From Marinagarivorans algicola (GTDB lineage: Bacteria > Pseudomonadota > Gammaproteobacteria > Pseudomonadales > Cellvibrionaceae): 64,000 nucleotides of DNA. Both the position numbers and the translations under genes were made by a program. Each line of letters begins with the position of its first letter. The stretch's first letter is position 1. The stretch is from the NCBI RefSeq assembly GCF_001292705.1, contig NZ_LGAK01000010.1, positions 1 through 64,000 on the forward strand, given 5' to 3'. The notes beneath the pieces were generated by a model. The model searched no databases. It had not been told where the DNA came from and was given only the letters and a program-made list of their open reading frames with translations. This document shows, piece by piece, positions 18,075 through 27,156 of this stretch.

Positions 18075-19256
18075 TTACAGCGCTGGCGGTATAATGCGCA
18101 CATTCACTACATACTCAACCGCTTTAATGGCCTCGGCCAATTGCGCGCTCGGCTGCGTCGCCACATCAATAATGTTATAGGCTAAGTCACCGCGGCTTTT
18201 GTTGACCATATCCACCACGTTGACTTCAAAGGCTTTAAATACTGATAACACATTACCCAATACACCCGATACATTGCGGTTACTAAAAGTCATGCGATGG
18301 CCGGCGGCAGTGCCCATATTAGTTGCTGGAAAGTTGACCGAATTTAGAATATTGCCGTTTTCTAAAAAATCGCGCAGTTGGCTTGCTGCCATAATGGCGC
18401 AATTTTCTTCGGCTTCAGCAGTGCTAGCGCCAATATGCGGCAACGCAATCACATCACTACGGTTAAGTACTGATGGCTCGGGAAAGTCACACACATATTT
18501 GCGCAACTTACCGGTATCGAGTGCGGCTAAAACTGCTGCCGTATCCACAATGGCCTCTCGCGCAAAATTGAGCAAAACCAAACCCGGCTTGGCTGCACCT
18601 AAGCTATCGCTATTGATCAAGTGCTGGGTGGGCGCTATTGCGGGGACATGTAATGTGACATAGTCACTCACCGCTAATAAACTGGCGAGGTTTTCTTTGC
18701 GCTCTACCTGTGCTGGTAAGCGCCATGCGGCCTCGACCGATAGCGCAGGGTCAAAGCCCGCTACTTTCATGCCCAGCGCCAGCGCCATATCGGCGACCAT
18801 CGAGCCAATTGCGCCCAACCCCACAATGCCCAATGTTTTGCCAGTTAGCTCACTACCGGCAAAGCGTTTTTTTTCGGCTTCCATTAACTGGGCCATTTGC
18901 GCAGCACTGGTAATGTGAGTTTGACTATTCGCAAAATCACGCCCGCCTAAAATATCACGCGCCGCTAACGACAAGCCCGCCAGCACCAACTCTTTTACCG
19001 CATTAGCATTAGCCCCTGGCGTATTAAAAACTACAATACCTTGCTCGGTATAGCGCTCAACGGGCAAATTATTCGTACCGGCCCCCGCTCGCGCAACCGC
19101 CAACAAACTTGCCGGAATAGCCTCATCATGCAATTTATGGCTACGCAAAATATACGCATCGGGTTGCGCCAGTTCTGGTCCCACTCGGTAAGGGCCCTGA
19201 CCCAACAAACTCAAACCTTTTACTGAAATTTTATTGTACGTTTTAACCTGAAACAT
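18075..19256 (-). CDS. serA: D-3-phosphoglycerate dehydrogenase
   Basis: First enzyme of serine synthesis, oxidising 3-phosphoglycerate with NAD+. About 393 residues. The Rossmann motif GLGAIGSMVADMALALG lies near residue 145, followed by the conserved FAREAIVD segment (Arg) and the PHIGASTAEAEENCA region with the catalytic His. A short C-terminal ACT-like domain (about 320-393) is present, as expected for serine feedback. The start at 19256 has GGAGG 6 bases upstream; an in-frame ATG at 19340 would add 28 unconserved residues. serC lies 620 bases upstream in the same direction but behind its own terminator. Confidence 0.93.
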   Translation of the reverse strand: MFQVKTYNKISVKGLSLLGQGPYRVGPELAQPDAYILRSHKLHDEAIPASLLAVARAGAGTNNLPVERYTEQGIVVFNTPGANANAVKELVLAGLSLAARDILGGRDFANSQTHITSAAQMAQLMEAEKKRFAGSELTGKTLGIVGLGAIGSMVADMALALGMKVAGFDPALSVEAAWRLPAQVERKENLASLLAVSDYVTLHVPAIAPTQHLINSDSLGAAKPGLVLLNFAREAIVDTAAVLAALDTGKLRKYVCDFPEPSVLNRSDVIALPHIGASTAEAEENCAIMAASQLRDFLENGNILNSVNFPATNMGTAAGHRMTFSNRNVSGVLGNVLSVFKAFEVNVVDMVNKSRGDLAYNIIDVATQPSAQLAEAIKAVEYVVNVRIIPPAL

Positions 19257-19499
19257 GCTGCCTCCAATGTACGCACCTTGGCTATTGCTAGCGGGCACGC
19301 GCGATGAGTTCGTAAACGAGCCAAACGCAAACCGATACATCGGGTCAAACGACTGGCAGTGAATGTTTTGCGCTGGCTAGCGCTTTTGATGCATGACAAC
19401 GGCTGTCGGATTATTTTACAAAACAAAAAAATACCATAACGCCAATTAACGTAAAACTTTGATTTTTATTGCCTTTTTATTATTGGCAAAACTTGTGCA

Positions 19500-19590
19500 G
19501 TATAAAACTTACCCGGTTAACAGCTGCAGTTGAGCGGGTAATAGTGTTTTTTTGATTTGCCTCTACCTTTTGGGTAGGGGCCTTTTTATA
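19500..19590 (+). ncRNA. Possible small RNA with two terminator-like hairpins
   Basis: Two hairpins lie in series on the plus strand with no plus-strand gene upstream or downstream to explain them: a 7-bp TTACCCG/CGGGTAA stem followed by TAGTGTTTTTTT, and a 9-bp stem GCCTCTACC/GGTAGGGGC followed by CTTTTTATA. A TATAAA at 19501 could be a -10 box but no good -35 is visible. On the minus strand the same region would be the serA leader. A short regulatory RNA is possible; the evidence is structural only. Confidence 0.35.
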
Positions 19591-19639
19591 CCATGATTTT
19601 GAATATTGCTAACAATTGAATCAATAGCTCAATTAACGT

Positions 19640-19718
19640 CACTCTTCAGAGGTACCGAAATTGGGCTCTCATGAATGATGACCTAGGCCGCTCAAGCCAT
19701 CTATGGGCGCTTAAATTA
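19640..19718. repeat. Interspersed repeat family 1, copy 2
   Basis: Reverse complement of the element seen at 2667-2748: reading the minus strand it has AGATGGCTTGAGCGGCC and later GCCCAATTTCGGTACCTC. Flanked directly by a family 2 repeat. Confidence 0.65.
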
Positions 19719-19720
19719 CA

Positions 19721-19770
19721 AGAAAATAATCATCAGTATCCTATCAGGTGAATTTTTTCAGCTTGACTGG
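19721..19770. repeat. Interspersed repeat family 2, copy 2
   Basis: AGAAAATAATCATCAGTATC followed by CTATCAGGTG and TTTTTTCAGCTTGACTGG aligns with 4804-4853 along about 50 bases. Noncoding. Confidence 0.5.
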
Positions 19771-19843
19771 ACAGCTATCCATTAACAAGATCAATAAAAA
19801 CAGCTATAAAACGTTAATAAAGACACCGATAAAAAGACAAAAA

Positions 19844-19869
19844 AATACCGCAAATTATTGCGGTATTTT
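19844..19869 (-). terminator. Rho-independent terminator of serC
   Basis: A perfect 10-bp stem AATACCGCAA/TTGCGGTATT with a four-base loop, A-rich on the left, so a T-run on the minus strand, 10 bases after the serC stop. Confidence 0.85.
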
Positions 19870-19879
19870 GATCATCACA

Positions 19880-20995
19880 TCAGCCTACAATTTTTTTATA
19901 GGCCCATTCAATCCAGGGCATTAATAAAGCCACATCACTGGTCTCTACCGTTGCACCGCACCAAATGCGAATACTCGGTGGCGCATCGCGGTAGCCGCCA
20001 ATATCATAAGCCACACCTTCGGCATCCAACAATTTAACAATTTGCTTAACCTGCTCAGGGCTTGCATCAAGCGTTAAACATACGCTGGTAGTGGAGTGGG
20101 TTGCTGGGTCTTTGGCTAAAAAGTCGATCCACGGTGTTGCATCAACAAAGGCGGCAACGGCCTTATAATTTTCATTGCAGCGCGCGATTGTTTGGCTAAC
20201 ACCGCCAATAGATTCCACCCACGCTAACGCCTCAAGGTAATCAGCAACGGCTAACATCGAGGGTGTATTAATAGTTTCACCCTTAAAAATACCCTCAATT
20301 AATTTACCACCTTTCGTCATACGAAAGAGTTTAGGCATCGGCCAAGCTGGGGTGTACGACTCCAATCGTGCCACCGCGCGCGGGCTTAAAATAAGCATGC
20401 CATGACCGCCTTCGCTGCCTAGCACTTTTTGCCAAGAGTAGGTCACAACATCAAGCTTTTCCCAAGGCATTTCCATTGCAAAAACAGCGGATGTTGCATC
20501 GCAAATCGTTAAGCCTTCACGGTCATCAGCAATCCAATCACCATTTTGAACTTTGACACCCGAGGTAGTACCGTTCCAGGTAAATACAACATCATGCTTA
20601 AAATCAACCTCACTTAGTTGAGGCAGCTCGCCATAATCGGCTTTAAAGATACGGGTGCTTTCAAGCTTTAGCTGCTTAATAATATCCGTCACCCAGCCCA
20701 ACCCAAAAGACTCCCAACCGCATACATCGACAGGCCGCTGGCCTAGCAGTGACCACATGGCCATTTCTACAGCACCCGTATCAGAGCCCGGCACAATGCC
20801 AACGCGGTAACCTTCTGGTAAACCTAAAAGCTCAGCGGTTTGACGACACGCTTTACTGAGCGCCGCTTTACCCACACTCGAGCGATGCGAGCGGCCAATT
20901 GTGCTTAGATCTAAATGGGCAATATCGTAACCGGGATGACGACTACAAGGGCCAGAAGAAAAATTAGGGTTTAATGGTTTAGCTTGGGGCTGCAT
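19880..20995 (-). CDS. serC: Phosphoserine aminotransferase
   Basis: PLP-dependent aminotransferase converting 3-phosphohydroxypyruvate to phosphoserine, 371 residues. The [12 protein letters not shown] start, [28 protein letters not shown] and the PLP-lysine motif [16 protein letters not shown] point to the SerC subgroup found in alphaproteobacteria and methanogens rather than the E. coli type. The second in-frame ATG (20995) is chosen because GAGG stands 6 bases before it, while it touches the first ATG at 21001. With serA nearby it supplies serine. Confidence 0.9.
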   Translation of the reverse strand: MQPQAKPLNPNFSSGPCSRHPGYDIAHLDLSTIGRSHRSSVGKAALSKACRQTAELLGLPEGYRVGIVPGSDTGAVEMAMWSLLGQRPVDVCGWESFGLGWVTDIIKQLKLESTRIFKADYGELPQLSEVDFKHDVVFTWNGTTSGVKVQNGDWIADDREGLTICDATSAVFAMEMPWEKLDVVTYSWQKVLGSEGGHGMLILSPRAVARLESYTPAWPMPKLFRMTKGGKLIEGIFKGETINTPSMLAVADYLEALAWVESIGGVSQTIARCNENYKAVAAFVDATPWIDFLAKDPATHSTTSVCLTLDASPEQVKQIVKLLDAEGVAYDIGGYRDAPPSIRIWCGATVETSDVALLMPWIEWAYKKIVG

Positions 20996-21077
20996 GCGCA
21001 TCCTCTACTTCATTAATATTAATAAGGTCGGCCACAACAATGCGCCGAAGTGGGTTGGCAAACTTAACAAAAGGCAA

Positions 21078-21156
21078 TTTTTTGCAAATACATTTTTTTG
21101 CAAATACAGCTTTTTTGCAAATACAACTTGGAGCAGGTAAAACTTGGAACAGGTAA
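21078..21156. repeat. Two tandem repeats upstream of serC
   Basis: At 21078-21125 three copies of TTTTTTGCAAATACA follow one another (spacers 0-2 bases). Immediately after, ACTTGGAGCAGGTAAA is repeated once as ACTTGGAACAGGTAAA (21126-21158). They lie in the serC 5' flank and could affect its expression. Confidence 0.75.
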
Positions 21157-21293
21157 AACTTTAACAGATAAGACAATAGATAGAACAGCGCGTCAATGGG
21201 AGCAGATCACCGCCAATGTAAGCCATTGGCGCAATAGCGGCTCAATACGAATAAGGGGCAGTGGCCTTGTCAGCCACCAGCCCTTAACAACAG

Positions 21294-22181
21294 TTAGTAC
21301 AATTTTGCGTAAAGCTTTTGCAAATAAGTAATCGCCAGTGGGTCACCTTTACCCACCACCGAAAGCACATCCATGTAAATACGCTTAATTTCACCCTCTT
21401 TCGCGTTTAAATCTTTATTGAGCACAGTCCATAAAAGCTCTAATGCTTCTTTGTAATGATGGTGCTGGGAATATTGCGCAGCCAGTGCCTGTACAACATC
21501 TAAATCGTTGGGGCTGGCCTGATACTTGGCTTCAAGCTCTTCAATTTCGGGGGCTTTAGCGGCATTTTGTGCCAGCTCCAACTGTGCGGTTAAATGATGA
21601 TATTCTTGCCCTTGATCCACCATTTTTACACCCGCCAATAATGCGCTAGCGTCTTCTAGGCGGCGCGCCTTAATAAGGCCACCAATCAAGGCAAAAGTCA
21701 CTTGTATATCTTGATTAGAATCGGTATGGGCGCTGCGTAGCTGAGCAATACCTTCGGCAAAGTTTTCGGCTTCTATATTCGCGAGCCCTTGCTCCACTAC
21801 CGCCAGCCAGGGCGCCGGTAAGCACTTGTTGAGTAGCTCGGTAATGGCTTGCTCGGTTTGCGGGCCTTGTAAACCATCAACAGGCTGCCCTTGGTTCATC
21901 ACCATAATCGTTGGTAAACTTTGCACGCCAAATTGCTCGGCCAGCTGCTGTAACTGCTCGACGTTCACTTTAGCCAATAAAAAAGCGCCATCATACTCGA
22001 CAGCTAAACGCTCTAAAATGGGCAGCATTAACTGACTTGGCTCGTCCCAGCTAGCCCAAAAACTCACTAGCACAGGGCGCACCGCAGACTCATCAATTAA
22101 GTATGGCTTGGCGTTTTCATAGGTAATATCAATACTATTTACACTGCCAGCATCGCCAGCTATATCGGTCGGTAAGTCCAC
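21294..22181 (-). CDS. cnoX: YbbN/CnoX-type thioredoxin-fold co-chaperone
   Basis: A 295-residue protein with an N-terminal thioredoxin fold (about 10-115) and a C-terminal TPR-like helical part (about 125-295), the layout of YbbN/CnoX, a holdase and redox co-chaperone that hands clients to GroEL or DnaK. The thioredoxin active site WCGPC is replaced by WASWDEPS, so both redox cysteines are lost and it cannot act as a dithiol reductase; the cis-Pro region SLPTIMVM is kept. The GTG at 22181 is chosen since GGAG lies 6 bases upstream of it, while an in-frame TTG at 22193 overlaps that site. Confidence 0.85.
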   Translation of the reverse strand: MDLPTDIAGDAGSVNSIDITYENAKPYLIDESAVRPVLVSFWASWDEPSQLMLPILERLAVEYDGAFLLAKVNVEQLQQLAEQFGVQSLPTIMVMNQGQPVDGLQGPQTEQAITELLNKCLPAPWLAVVEQGLANIEAENFAEGIAQLRSAHTDSNQDIQVTFALIGGLIKARRLEDASALLAGVKMVDQGQEYHHLTAQLELAQNAAKAPEIEELEAKYQASPNDLDVVQALAAQYSQHHHYKEALELLWTVLNKDLNAKEGEIKRIYMDVLSVVGKGDPLAITYLQKLYAKLY

Positions 22182-22332
22182 AAGGGTCTCCAAGAGTTTT
22201 GCACTAGTTTAGTTACACGGGCTAAGTTGCACGAGTTAGATGCACCATTTAATGCGCCCTAATAGGCAAAAATCAAGCAGCAAGTACAGTCGTTTGATTT
22301 ATAATCACCCTTAAATTCTCAAAGGCGGTACC

Positions 22333-22842
22333 GTGAACAGTCATTCTATTGGCAAAATATTTCTCCATTTAAGCTGGGTGCTAGTACTGGCGGGCTTAAT
22401 CATGCTGTTTAATCAACTGATTAGCCGAAAAACTAACCCCAACCAAAACCCAGATAGCCAAACCCAAAATGGAGTAACCGAGGTTATTTTGCGCCGTAAC
22501 AGTCAGCACCATTATGTCGCTAATGGGTTGATCAATGGTAAGTCAGTCACTTTTTTAGTCGATACCGGCGCAACGAATGTCTCGATCGGTGCAAATCTTG
22601 CGGAAAAACTTGGCCTTAAGCGCGGCTATCAAGGTACCGCCTACACCGCTAACGGCACCACAACCACCTACGCAACTACCCTCGCAACACTCAGCCTTGG
22701 CGACATTCAATTTAACAATGTTCGCGCAAGCATTACGATGGGTATGCAAGGCGATGAAGTATTACTTGGCATGAGCGCACTCAAAGATGTTGAGCTGATT
22801 CATAAAAATGGTGAGCTAACCATGCGACAATACGCACAATAA
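22333..22842 (+). CDS. Membrane-anchored retropepsin-like aspartic protease (clan AA)
   Basis: A 169-residue protein with one N-terminal membrane segment (about 8-28), a polar linker and a retropepsin-like domain. The active-site motif FLVDTGATNVSIG (about 75-87) has the DTGA signature of the TIGR02281 clan AA family, and VLLGMSALKDVEL near the end is the second family motif. Start GTG at 22333 behind AAAGGCGG. These proteins act as dimers on the periplasmic side; the substrate is not known. Confidence 0.85.
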   Translation: MNSHSIGKIFLHLSWVLVLAGLIMLFNQLISRKTNPNQNPDSQTQNGVTEVILRRNSQHHYVANGLINGKSVTFLVDTGATNVSIGANLAEKLGLKRGYQGTAYTANGTTTTYATTLATLSLGDIQFNNVRASITMGMQGDEVLLGMSALKDVELIHKNGELTMRQYAQ

Positions 22843-22890
22843 TACACACGCCAAAACACACCACACCTTTTCAACGAATAAGTGATATTT

Positions 22891-23181
22891 ATGAGCAGTG
22901 AAGTTTTAGTTATTGTCATTATTTTGGGCGCTATTGGCGCTAGTTTGTTTTTTATTGGTTGGCTATTTAGCTTGCTCACCGCACTGGGCAACAAAAGCTA
23001 TATTTTTGGTATCGCTATACTGGCGGTTATACCGGCGCACATATACTGCGCGCTACATTGGGGCAAGGCCTCGCATGCAGGGAAAATGCTGTATACCGGT
23101 ACCTTGCTGCTCCTGATAACCGTCGGAGTTTTTGCCTACCATGACTTCGCAATGTTTCCGCCACCGGATAACGCCCATTAA
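22891..23181 (+). CDS. Small multi-pass membrane protein, unknown function
   Basis: A 96-residue hydrophobic protein with three predicted membrane segments (about 5-30, 38-58, 68-90) and a short polar tail. A GTG nine bases earlier (22882) is also possible. It follows the aspartic protease gene after 48 bases and ends before a terminator, so the two may share a transcript. No family recognised. Confidence 0.6.
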   Translation: MSSEVLVIVIILGAIGASLFFIGWLFSLLTALGNKSYIFGIAILAVIPAHIYCALHWGKASHAGKMLYTGTLLLLITVGVFAYHDFAMFPPPDNAH

Positions 23182-23257
23182 AAGCGGCGCACCTCTCTAA
23201 CCTTACAAAATAAGCGACTACACGCTCAAATTAACCAGTCAAAAATTTACAGCCCCA

Positions 23258-23292
23258 AAAAAAAGCCCGCTAGACATAGCGGGCTTTTTTTT
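23258..23292. terminator. Rho-independent terminator
   Basis: A 9-bp stem AGCCCGCTA/TAGCGGGCT with a GACA loop has an A-run on the left and T8 on the right, so it works in both directions, closing the small membrane protein gene. Confidence 0.9.
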
Positions 23293-23321
23293 ATTGTAAG
23301 GTGCAGTCAAAATATGGACGC

Positions 23322-23350
23322 AAAAAAACAGCCGCTGTAATAGCTGCTTT
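23322..23350 (-). terminator. Terminator of tRNA operon
   Basis: On the minus strand AGCAGC pairs with GGCTGTT-type sequence (one G-U) followed by T7, about 40 bases after the tRNA-His 3' end. Confidence 0.55.
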
Positions 23351-23387
23351 TATATTTTTAAAAGTAATTAGATGATATAAGAAAAAT

Positions 23388-23464
23388 TGGGGTGACTGAC
23401 GGGGCTCGAACCCGCGACCACCGGAATCACAATCCAGGGCTCTACCAACTGAGCTACAGTCACC
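23388..23464 (-). tRNA. tRNA-His (anticodon GTG)
   Basis: The minus strand folds into a tRNA: acceptor GTGACTG/CAGTCAC, D-arm TAGCTCAGTTGGTAGAGC, anticodon loop TTGTGAT (GTG), T-arm GGGTTCGAGCCCC and an encoded CCA. An extra G before the acceptor is the G-1 identity element of tRNA-His. Last gene of the three-tRNA operon. Confidence 0.97.
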
Positions 23465-23484
23465 ACTGTTCTGCTGGCGGCATA

Positions 23485-23561
<77 letters not shown>

Positions 23562-23613
23562 TTATTACATATACAAGCTAAACAAGTACAAGCACTAAGG
23601 CAGGTGAAAAAGA

Positions 23614-23690
23614 TGGTCGGAGTGGAGGGATTCGAACCCCCGACATTCTGCTCCCAAAGCAGACGCGCTACCAGGCTGCGCTACACTCCG
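23614..23690 (-). tRNA. tRNA-Pro (anticodon TGG)
   Basis: Minus-strand tRNA with acceptor CGGAGTG/CACTCCG, D-arm TAGCGCAGCCTGGTAGCGC, anticodon loop TTTGGGA (TGG), T-arm GGGTTCGAATCCC and encoded CCA. First gene of the Pro-Arg-His operon, just behind its promoter. Confidence 0.97.
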
Positions 23691-23736
23691 ACATTTGAAA
23701 CAAGCTTTAAATGTGCTTCGTCTCAAAGAGGTGCGC

Positions 23737-23765
23737 ATCATACTCATGCACCTCATACTCGTCAA
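23737..23765 (-). promoter_or_regulatory. Sigma70 promoter of the tRNA operon
   Basis: On the minus strand TTGACG (23760-23765) and TATGAT (23737-23742) are separated by exactly 17 bases and followed by a GC-rich GCGCACC discriminator, typical of stringently controlled stable-RNA promoters. It lies 47 bases before tRNA-Pro. Confidence 0.8.
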
Positions 23766-23930
23766 CGATATTTTTCATTTTTTTAATAATTATTTATGCG
23801 CCACCTCAACGGATCATTGATTGAACGCTTTGTATTGCACTGGATAAGGCCCTATAGATTGGCGAAGGGCAGCGCATGTGTGACAATAGCCCGTATATTC
23901 AATTTCACTTTTAGACTCAAGGACCTTGTA

Positions 23931-24773
23931 ATGACAGCGCTTGTATTAGACGGCAAAGCCCTCGCAAAAAAAACCGAACTCGAACTCAGCCAGCGCGTAC
24001 AGGCGCTCAAAGAAAAAGGCGGCAGTACACCTATATTAGCCACGATTTTAGTGGGCGATGATCCCGCCTCTGCGACGTATGTAAAAATGAAAGGGAATGC
24101 GTGCGAGCGTATTGGCATGGGCTCTATTCGTGTTGAAATGCCTGACACCACGACCACCGAAGAGCTACTCGCTAAAATTGATGAGTTAAATAACAACGCT
24201 GATGTACACGGCATTTTGCTGCAACACCCAGTACCTGCGCAAATTGACGAGCGCGCTTGTTTTGATGCCATCAGCCTCAAAAAAGATGTCGACGGCGTTA
24301 CCTGCTTAGGCTTTGGCCGCATGAGTATGGGAGAAGAGGCTTATGGCTCTGCAACACCCAAAGGCATTATGCGCCTACTCGAAGGTTTTGATATTCCACT
24401 TGCGGGCAAGCATGCTGTTGTTGTAGGTCGCAGCCCTATTTTGGGCAAACCAATGGCCCTTATGCTATTGAACGCCAATGCTACCGTTACCATTTGCCAT
24501 TCACGCACACAAAACCTAGAAGCCCATATTAAGCAGGCCGATATTATCGTAGGCGCCGTAGGCAAACCTGAATTTATTAAAGCCGAATGGATTAAAGACG
24601 GTGCGGTTGTTGTTGATGCCGGCTACCACCCTGGCGGCGTTGGCGATATTGAGCTGGCGCCATTGACCGAGCGCGTAGCCGCTTACACGCCCGTGCCTGG
24701 CGGCGTAGGCCCGATGACCATCAATACACTCATTTACCAAACTGTCGATGCCGGTGAAAAGGCACTCGGCTAA
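23931..24773 (+). CDS. folD: Methylenetetrahydrofolate dehydrogenase/cyclohydrolase
   Basis: Bifunctional one-carbon enzyme interconverting methylene-, methenyl- and formyl-tetrahydrofolate, 280 residues. The cyclohydrolase motif YVKMK has Tyr50 and Lys54 in the canonical positions, [16 protein letters not shown] binds NADP, and [10 protein letters not shown] closes the active site. The ATG at 23931 follows CAAGGACC; an upstream in-frame start at 23796 would add 45 unconserved residues. It is divergent from the adjacent tRNA operon, an arrangement also known in Pseudomonas. Confidence 0.95.
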   Translation: MTALVLDGKALAKKTELELSQRVQALKEKGGSTPILATILVGDDPASATYVKMKGNACERIGMGSIRVEMPDTTTTEELLAKIDELNNNADVHGILLQHPVPAQIDERACFDAISLKKDVDGVTCLGFGRMSMGEEAYGSATPKGIMRLLEGFDIPLAGKHAVVVGRSPILGKPMALMLLNANATVTICHSRTQNLEAHIKQADIIVGAVGKPEFIKAEWIKDGAVVVDAGYHPGGVGDIELAPLTERVAAYTPVPGGVGPMTINTLIYQTVDAGEKALG

Positions 24774-24793
24774 ACACACCCCACACCCTACAC

Positions 24794-24826
24794 TAAAGGG
24801 GCTGCGCAACACACCGCGCCCCTTTA
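24794..24826 (+). terminator. Hairpin after folD
   Basis: A 9-bp stem TAAAGGGGC/GCCCCTTTA with a 15-base loop 20 bases after folD. The T-run is short, so termination may be partial. Confidence 0.5.
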
Positions 24827-24871
24827 ATATGCAACCCCTCGTTATAACGAATAACAAAAAGGTATTAGCTT

Positions 24872-25585
24872 TTGAGGCTAGATAAGTTTGTGGCCGCTAG
24901 TAGTGGCCTTTCGCGTAAACAAGCCACCCTAGAAGTGAGACGCGGCAATGTGCAAATAGATGGCATCCAGTGCAAGCGCACAGCCACTCAACTCAGTGAT
25001 GCTCAGCAAAATGGCGGCGTCACCTTGAACAGCACCGCACTATTTACCGCAAAGCCACTGTATTTAATGCTACATAAACCCAAGGGCTACGTGTGCGCCA
25101 ATACTGACGCCGACCACCCAACCGTATTTGATTTACTCAACGAGCGCGACTTTCACCCCAACCTACAAGGCCAACTACAAGTTGCAGGCCGGCTCGATAT
25201 AGATACAACCGGCTTGGTACTGATAACCAGCGATGGCCTCTGGAATCATACCGTTACCTCACCCAACAAAAAACTAGGCAAGCGCTACCTCGTAACAACC
25301 GCCAATCCTATTGCCAGTGATAGTGTGGCCTTATTTGAACAGGGCCTAGAGCTCCGTGGCGACAGCAAACCCACCAAACCGGCTAAACTGATCATTACCG
25401 GCAGCCACTGCGCCGAACTCGAAATTACTGAAGGCCGATACCATCAGGTAAAGCGCATGTTTGCTGCTGTGGGCAATAAAGTCGTCGAGCTGCATCGCGT
25501 CCGCATCGCAGATATTACACTCGATGATAATCTGGCTCCCTGCGAATACCGCACCCTCACCGCCGAAGAAGTCAACGGCTTTTAG
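24872..25585 (+). CDS. rsuA: 16S rRNA pseudouridine(516) synthase
   Basis: RsuA-type pseudouridine synthase of 237 residues. An N-terminal S4 RNA-binding domain (MRLDKFVAASSGLSRKQA, about 1-60) precedes the catalytic domain with LMLHKPKGYVCA and GRLDIDTTGL, where Asp109 is the catalytic residue, then EGRYHQVKRMFAAVGNKV. Length agrees with E. coli RsuA (231). The start is TTG at 24872, preceded by AAAAAGG; no ATG fits. It lies between folD and rsmC. Confidence 0.9.
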   Translation: MRLDKFVAASSGLSRKQATLEVRRGNVQIDGIQCKRTATQLSDAQQNGGVTLNSTALFTAKPLYLMLHKPKGYVCANTDADHPTVFDLLNERDFHPNLQGQLQVAGRLDIDTTGLVLITSDGLWNHTVTSPNKKLGKRYLVTTANPIASDSVALFEQGLELRGDSKPTKPAKLIITGSHCAELEITEGRYHQVKRMFAAVGNKVVELHRVRIADITLDDNLAPCEYRTLTAEEVNGF

Positions 25586-25690
25586 CGCTTTCAGGTCTGC
25601 ACCTATCAACCGGCCCCTTAATACTGGCCCAACTAACACCAAGTCGTTAAATCCCGCCTACTTAAAGCCCATTTTACTTTAGAGAGCACC

Positions 25691-26785
25691 ATGCAAGACA
25701 TCGCTATTAGCCAGCTATTGCAGCAATTACAAATGACGCCTGCCGAGGCCAACACACTGTGGTTTGCCGATGAAAATAGCTACAGCGCACTCGGCGCACT
25801 CACTCCCTATATGCACAATCTTACTGTCTTGACTAACCGCTTTGATATCTACCAACAAGCACAGACGCTAGGGCTAAAAAGTGTTTTTAATGATGTTGAT
25901 TTTACTGCTGCATGTCCAGTCGCTACCGATGCTGTTTTCATGCGTATCAGTAAAGAAAAAGCCGTTACTCACCACGCGATCAACCAAGCTGTTAACACGC
26001 TAAGTCTCCATGGTCAGCTACATCTTGCCGGTTATAAAAATGAAGGCATAAAAACCTATGCGCAAAAAGCGGCTACTTTATTTAATCACAGCAGCAAACT
26101 AAAAAAACAAAAAGACTCTCATATTTGCAGCCTAAGCCATCCTAAAGCCGCCGCACACACCGAACTGCTCGATAGCAGCCACTACACGCAATTGCGCACT
26201 ATTGGTGAATACGCAGGCAAGCAACTGGTGAGTAAACCAGGCGTTTTTGGGTACGAAAAAATAGACGACGGCAGCCAATTACTACTAGAAAGCGCTCAGG
26301 TATTTTTATCTCAACATGCATGCATTCACACACAAGCTCGCACACTGGATTTAGGTTGCGGCTATGGTTTACTGGCCATGACAGCGCATCAATGGGGCCT
26401 TCAACATATCACCGCCACCGACAATAACGCTGCTGCACTCAGCGCTATTAGGGCTGGCGCCGCGCAAAACAATATCAACATAAATGTTATCGCAGCCGAT
26501 GCAGGCAAGGGTATCACCGACACCTTTGATATTATTTTATGCAACCCACCTTTTCACCAGGGGTTTGAGGTGAGCGGTGATTTAACCGATAAATTTTTAC
26601 GCAATGCCAGTCAATTGCTAGCCAAAAATGGCTGTGCACTGTTTGTTGTTAACAGCTTTATCGCAATAGAAAAGAAAGCACTATCGATATTTAAATACCA
26701 GAAAACACTGTGCAACAATAAGCAGTTTAAAGTTGTATTACTGGCAAACAACGAGCTATTAACGCCCAACGCAAACACTCAATGA
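25691..26785 (+). CDS. rsmC: 16S rRNA (guanine1207-N2)-methyltransferase
   Basis: A 364-residue SAM-dependent methyltransferase with the two-domain RsmC layout: a degenerate N-terminal methyltransferase-like domain (about 1-165) and a catalytic C-terminal domain with motif I LDLGCGYGLLAM (about 218-229) and motif IV NPPFHQGF (about 285), typical for N2-guanine methylation. Slightly longer than E. coli RsmC (343). Ribosome site AGAGAG before the ATG. It follows rsuA, another 16S modification gene. Confidence 0.87.
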   Translation: MQDIAISQLLQQLQMTPAEANTLWFADENSYSALGALTPYMHNLTVLTNRFDIYQQAQTLGLKSVFNDVDFTAACPVATDAVFMRISKEKAVTHHAINQAVNTLSLHGQLHLAGYKNEGIKTYAQKAATLFNHSSKLKKQKDSHICSLSHPKAAAHTELLDSSHYTQLRTIGEYAGKQLVSKPGVFGYEKIDDGSQLLLESAQVFLSQHACIHTQARTLDLGCGYGLLAMTAHQWGLQHITATDNNAAALSAIRAGAAQNNININVIAADAGKGITDTFDIILCNPPFHQGFEVSGDLTDKFLRNASQLLAKNGCALFVVNSFIAIEKKALSIFKYQKTLCNNKQFKVVLLANNELLTPNANTQ

Positions 26786-26874
26786 CAGTTAACATTAGCT
26801 AACTGTTAGCATAAATAACAGATGCCATTATGCCGCCATAAAAACTAACTCGACTCAATAACACAGGCAAGTAA

Positions 26875-27156
26875 TTAAGTCATAACACCGAAGTAATGGC
26901 CGCCACTTGAACGATTACCGCCATAACCACCTTGCCCACCTTGACGATCATTTTGCTGCTCGCGCTTTAATTTAACCTGTTTTGCAACTAGGCCTTTTTT
27001 ATCAGGGTGGCACTCAAACTCTACCGTAGCCCCTACGCGCAAAAAAGCACAGTTAACAAGATCTGGCTTGCGCACAAGAATATCGGGGCCGGCGCCGTTT
27101 TCAATAAAGCCAAAGTTCTTATCTTTAAACCATTTTTTTACAACAGATTGCATCAT
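26875..27156 (-). CDS. Cold-shock domain protein with Gly-rich tail
   Basis: A 93-residue protein with a cold-shock domain (about 1-67) and a Gly/Arg-rich tail (GGQGGYGGNRSSGG). RNP1 is KNFGFI; RNP2 is altered to DILVR where classical CspA has DVFVH. The domain is otherwise CspA-like (VKKWFKDKNFGFIENG). Two adjacent ATG codons can serve as start; AAGG upstream fits either. The tail suggests RNA binding beyond the classic CSPs. Confidence 0.8.
   Translation of the reverse strand: MMQSVVKKWFKDKNFGFIENGAGPDILVRKPDLVNCAFLRVGATVEFECHPDKKGLVAKQVKLKREQQNDRQGGQGGYGGNRSSGGHYFGVMT

Larger units (their letters stand above)
19257..19879. other. Intergenic region with hairpins and two repeat families
   Basis: This 620-base gap between serA and serC holds no protein gene. 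It contains two consecutive plus-strand terminator-like hairpins (19509-19548 and 19559-19588), copies of repeat families 1 (19640-19718) and 2 (19721-19770), and the serC terminator (19844-19869). Confidence 0.7.

Noticed and set aside
19500-19590. 6S RNA near serA
   Set aside because: 6S RNA often lies in this neighbourhood, but the hairpin region is only about 90 bases and lacks the long rod with central bubble.
21078-21158. CRISPR array
   Set aside because: Repeat units are only about 15-16 bases and follow one another with spacers of 0-2 bases; there are no unique spacers and no cas genes.
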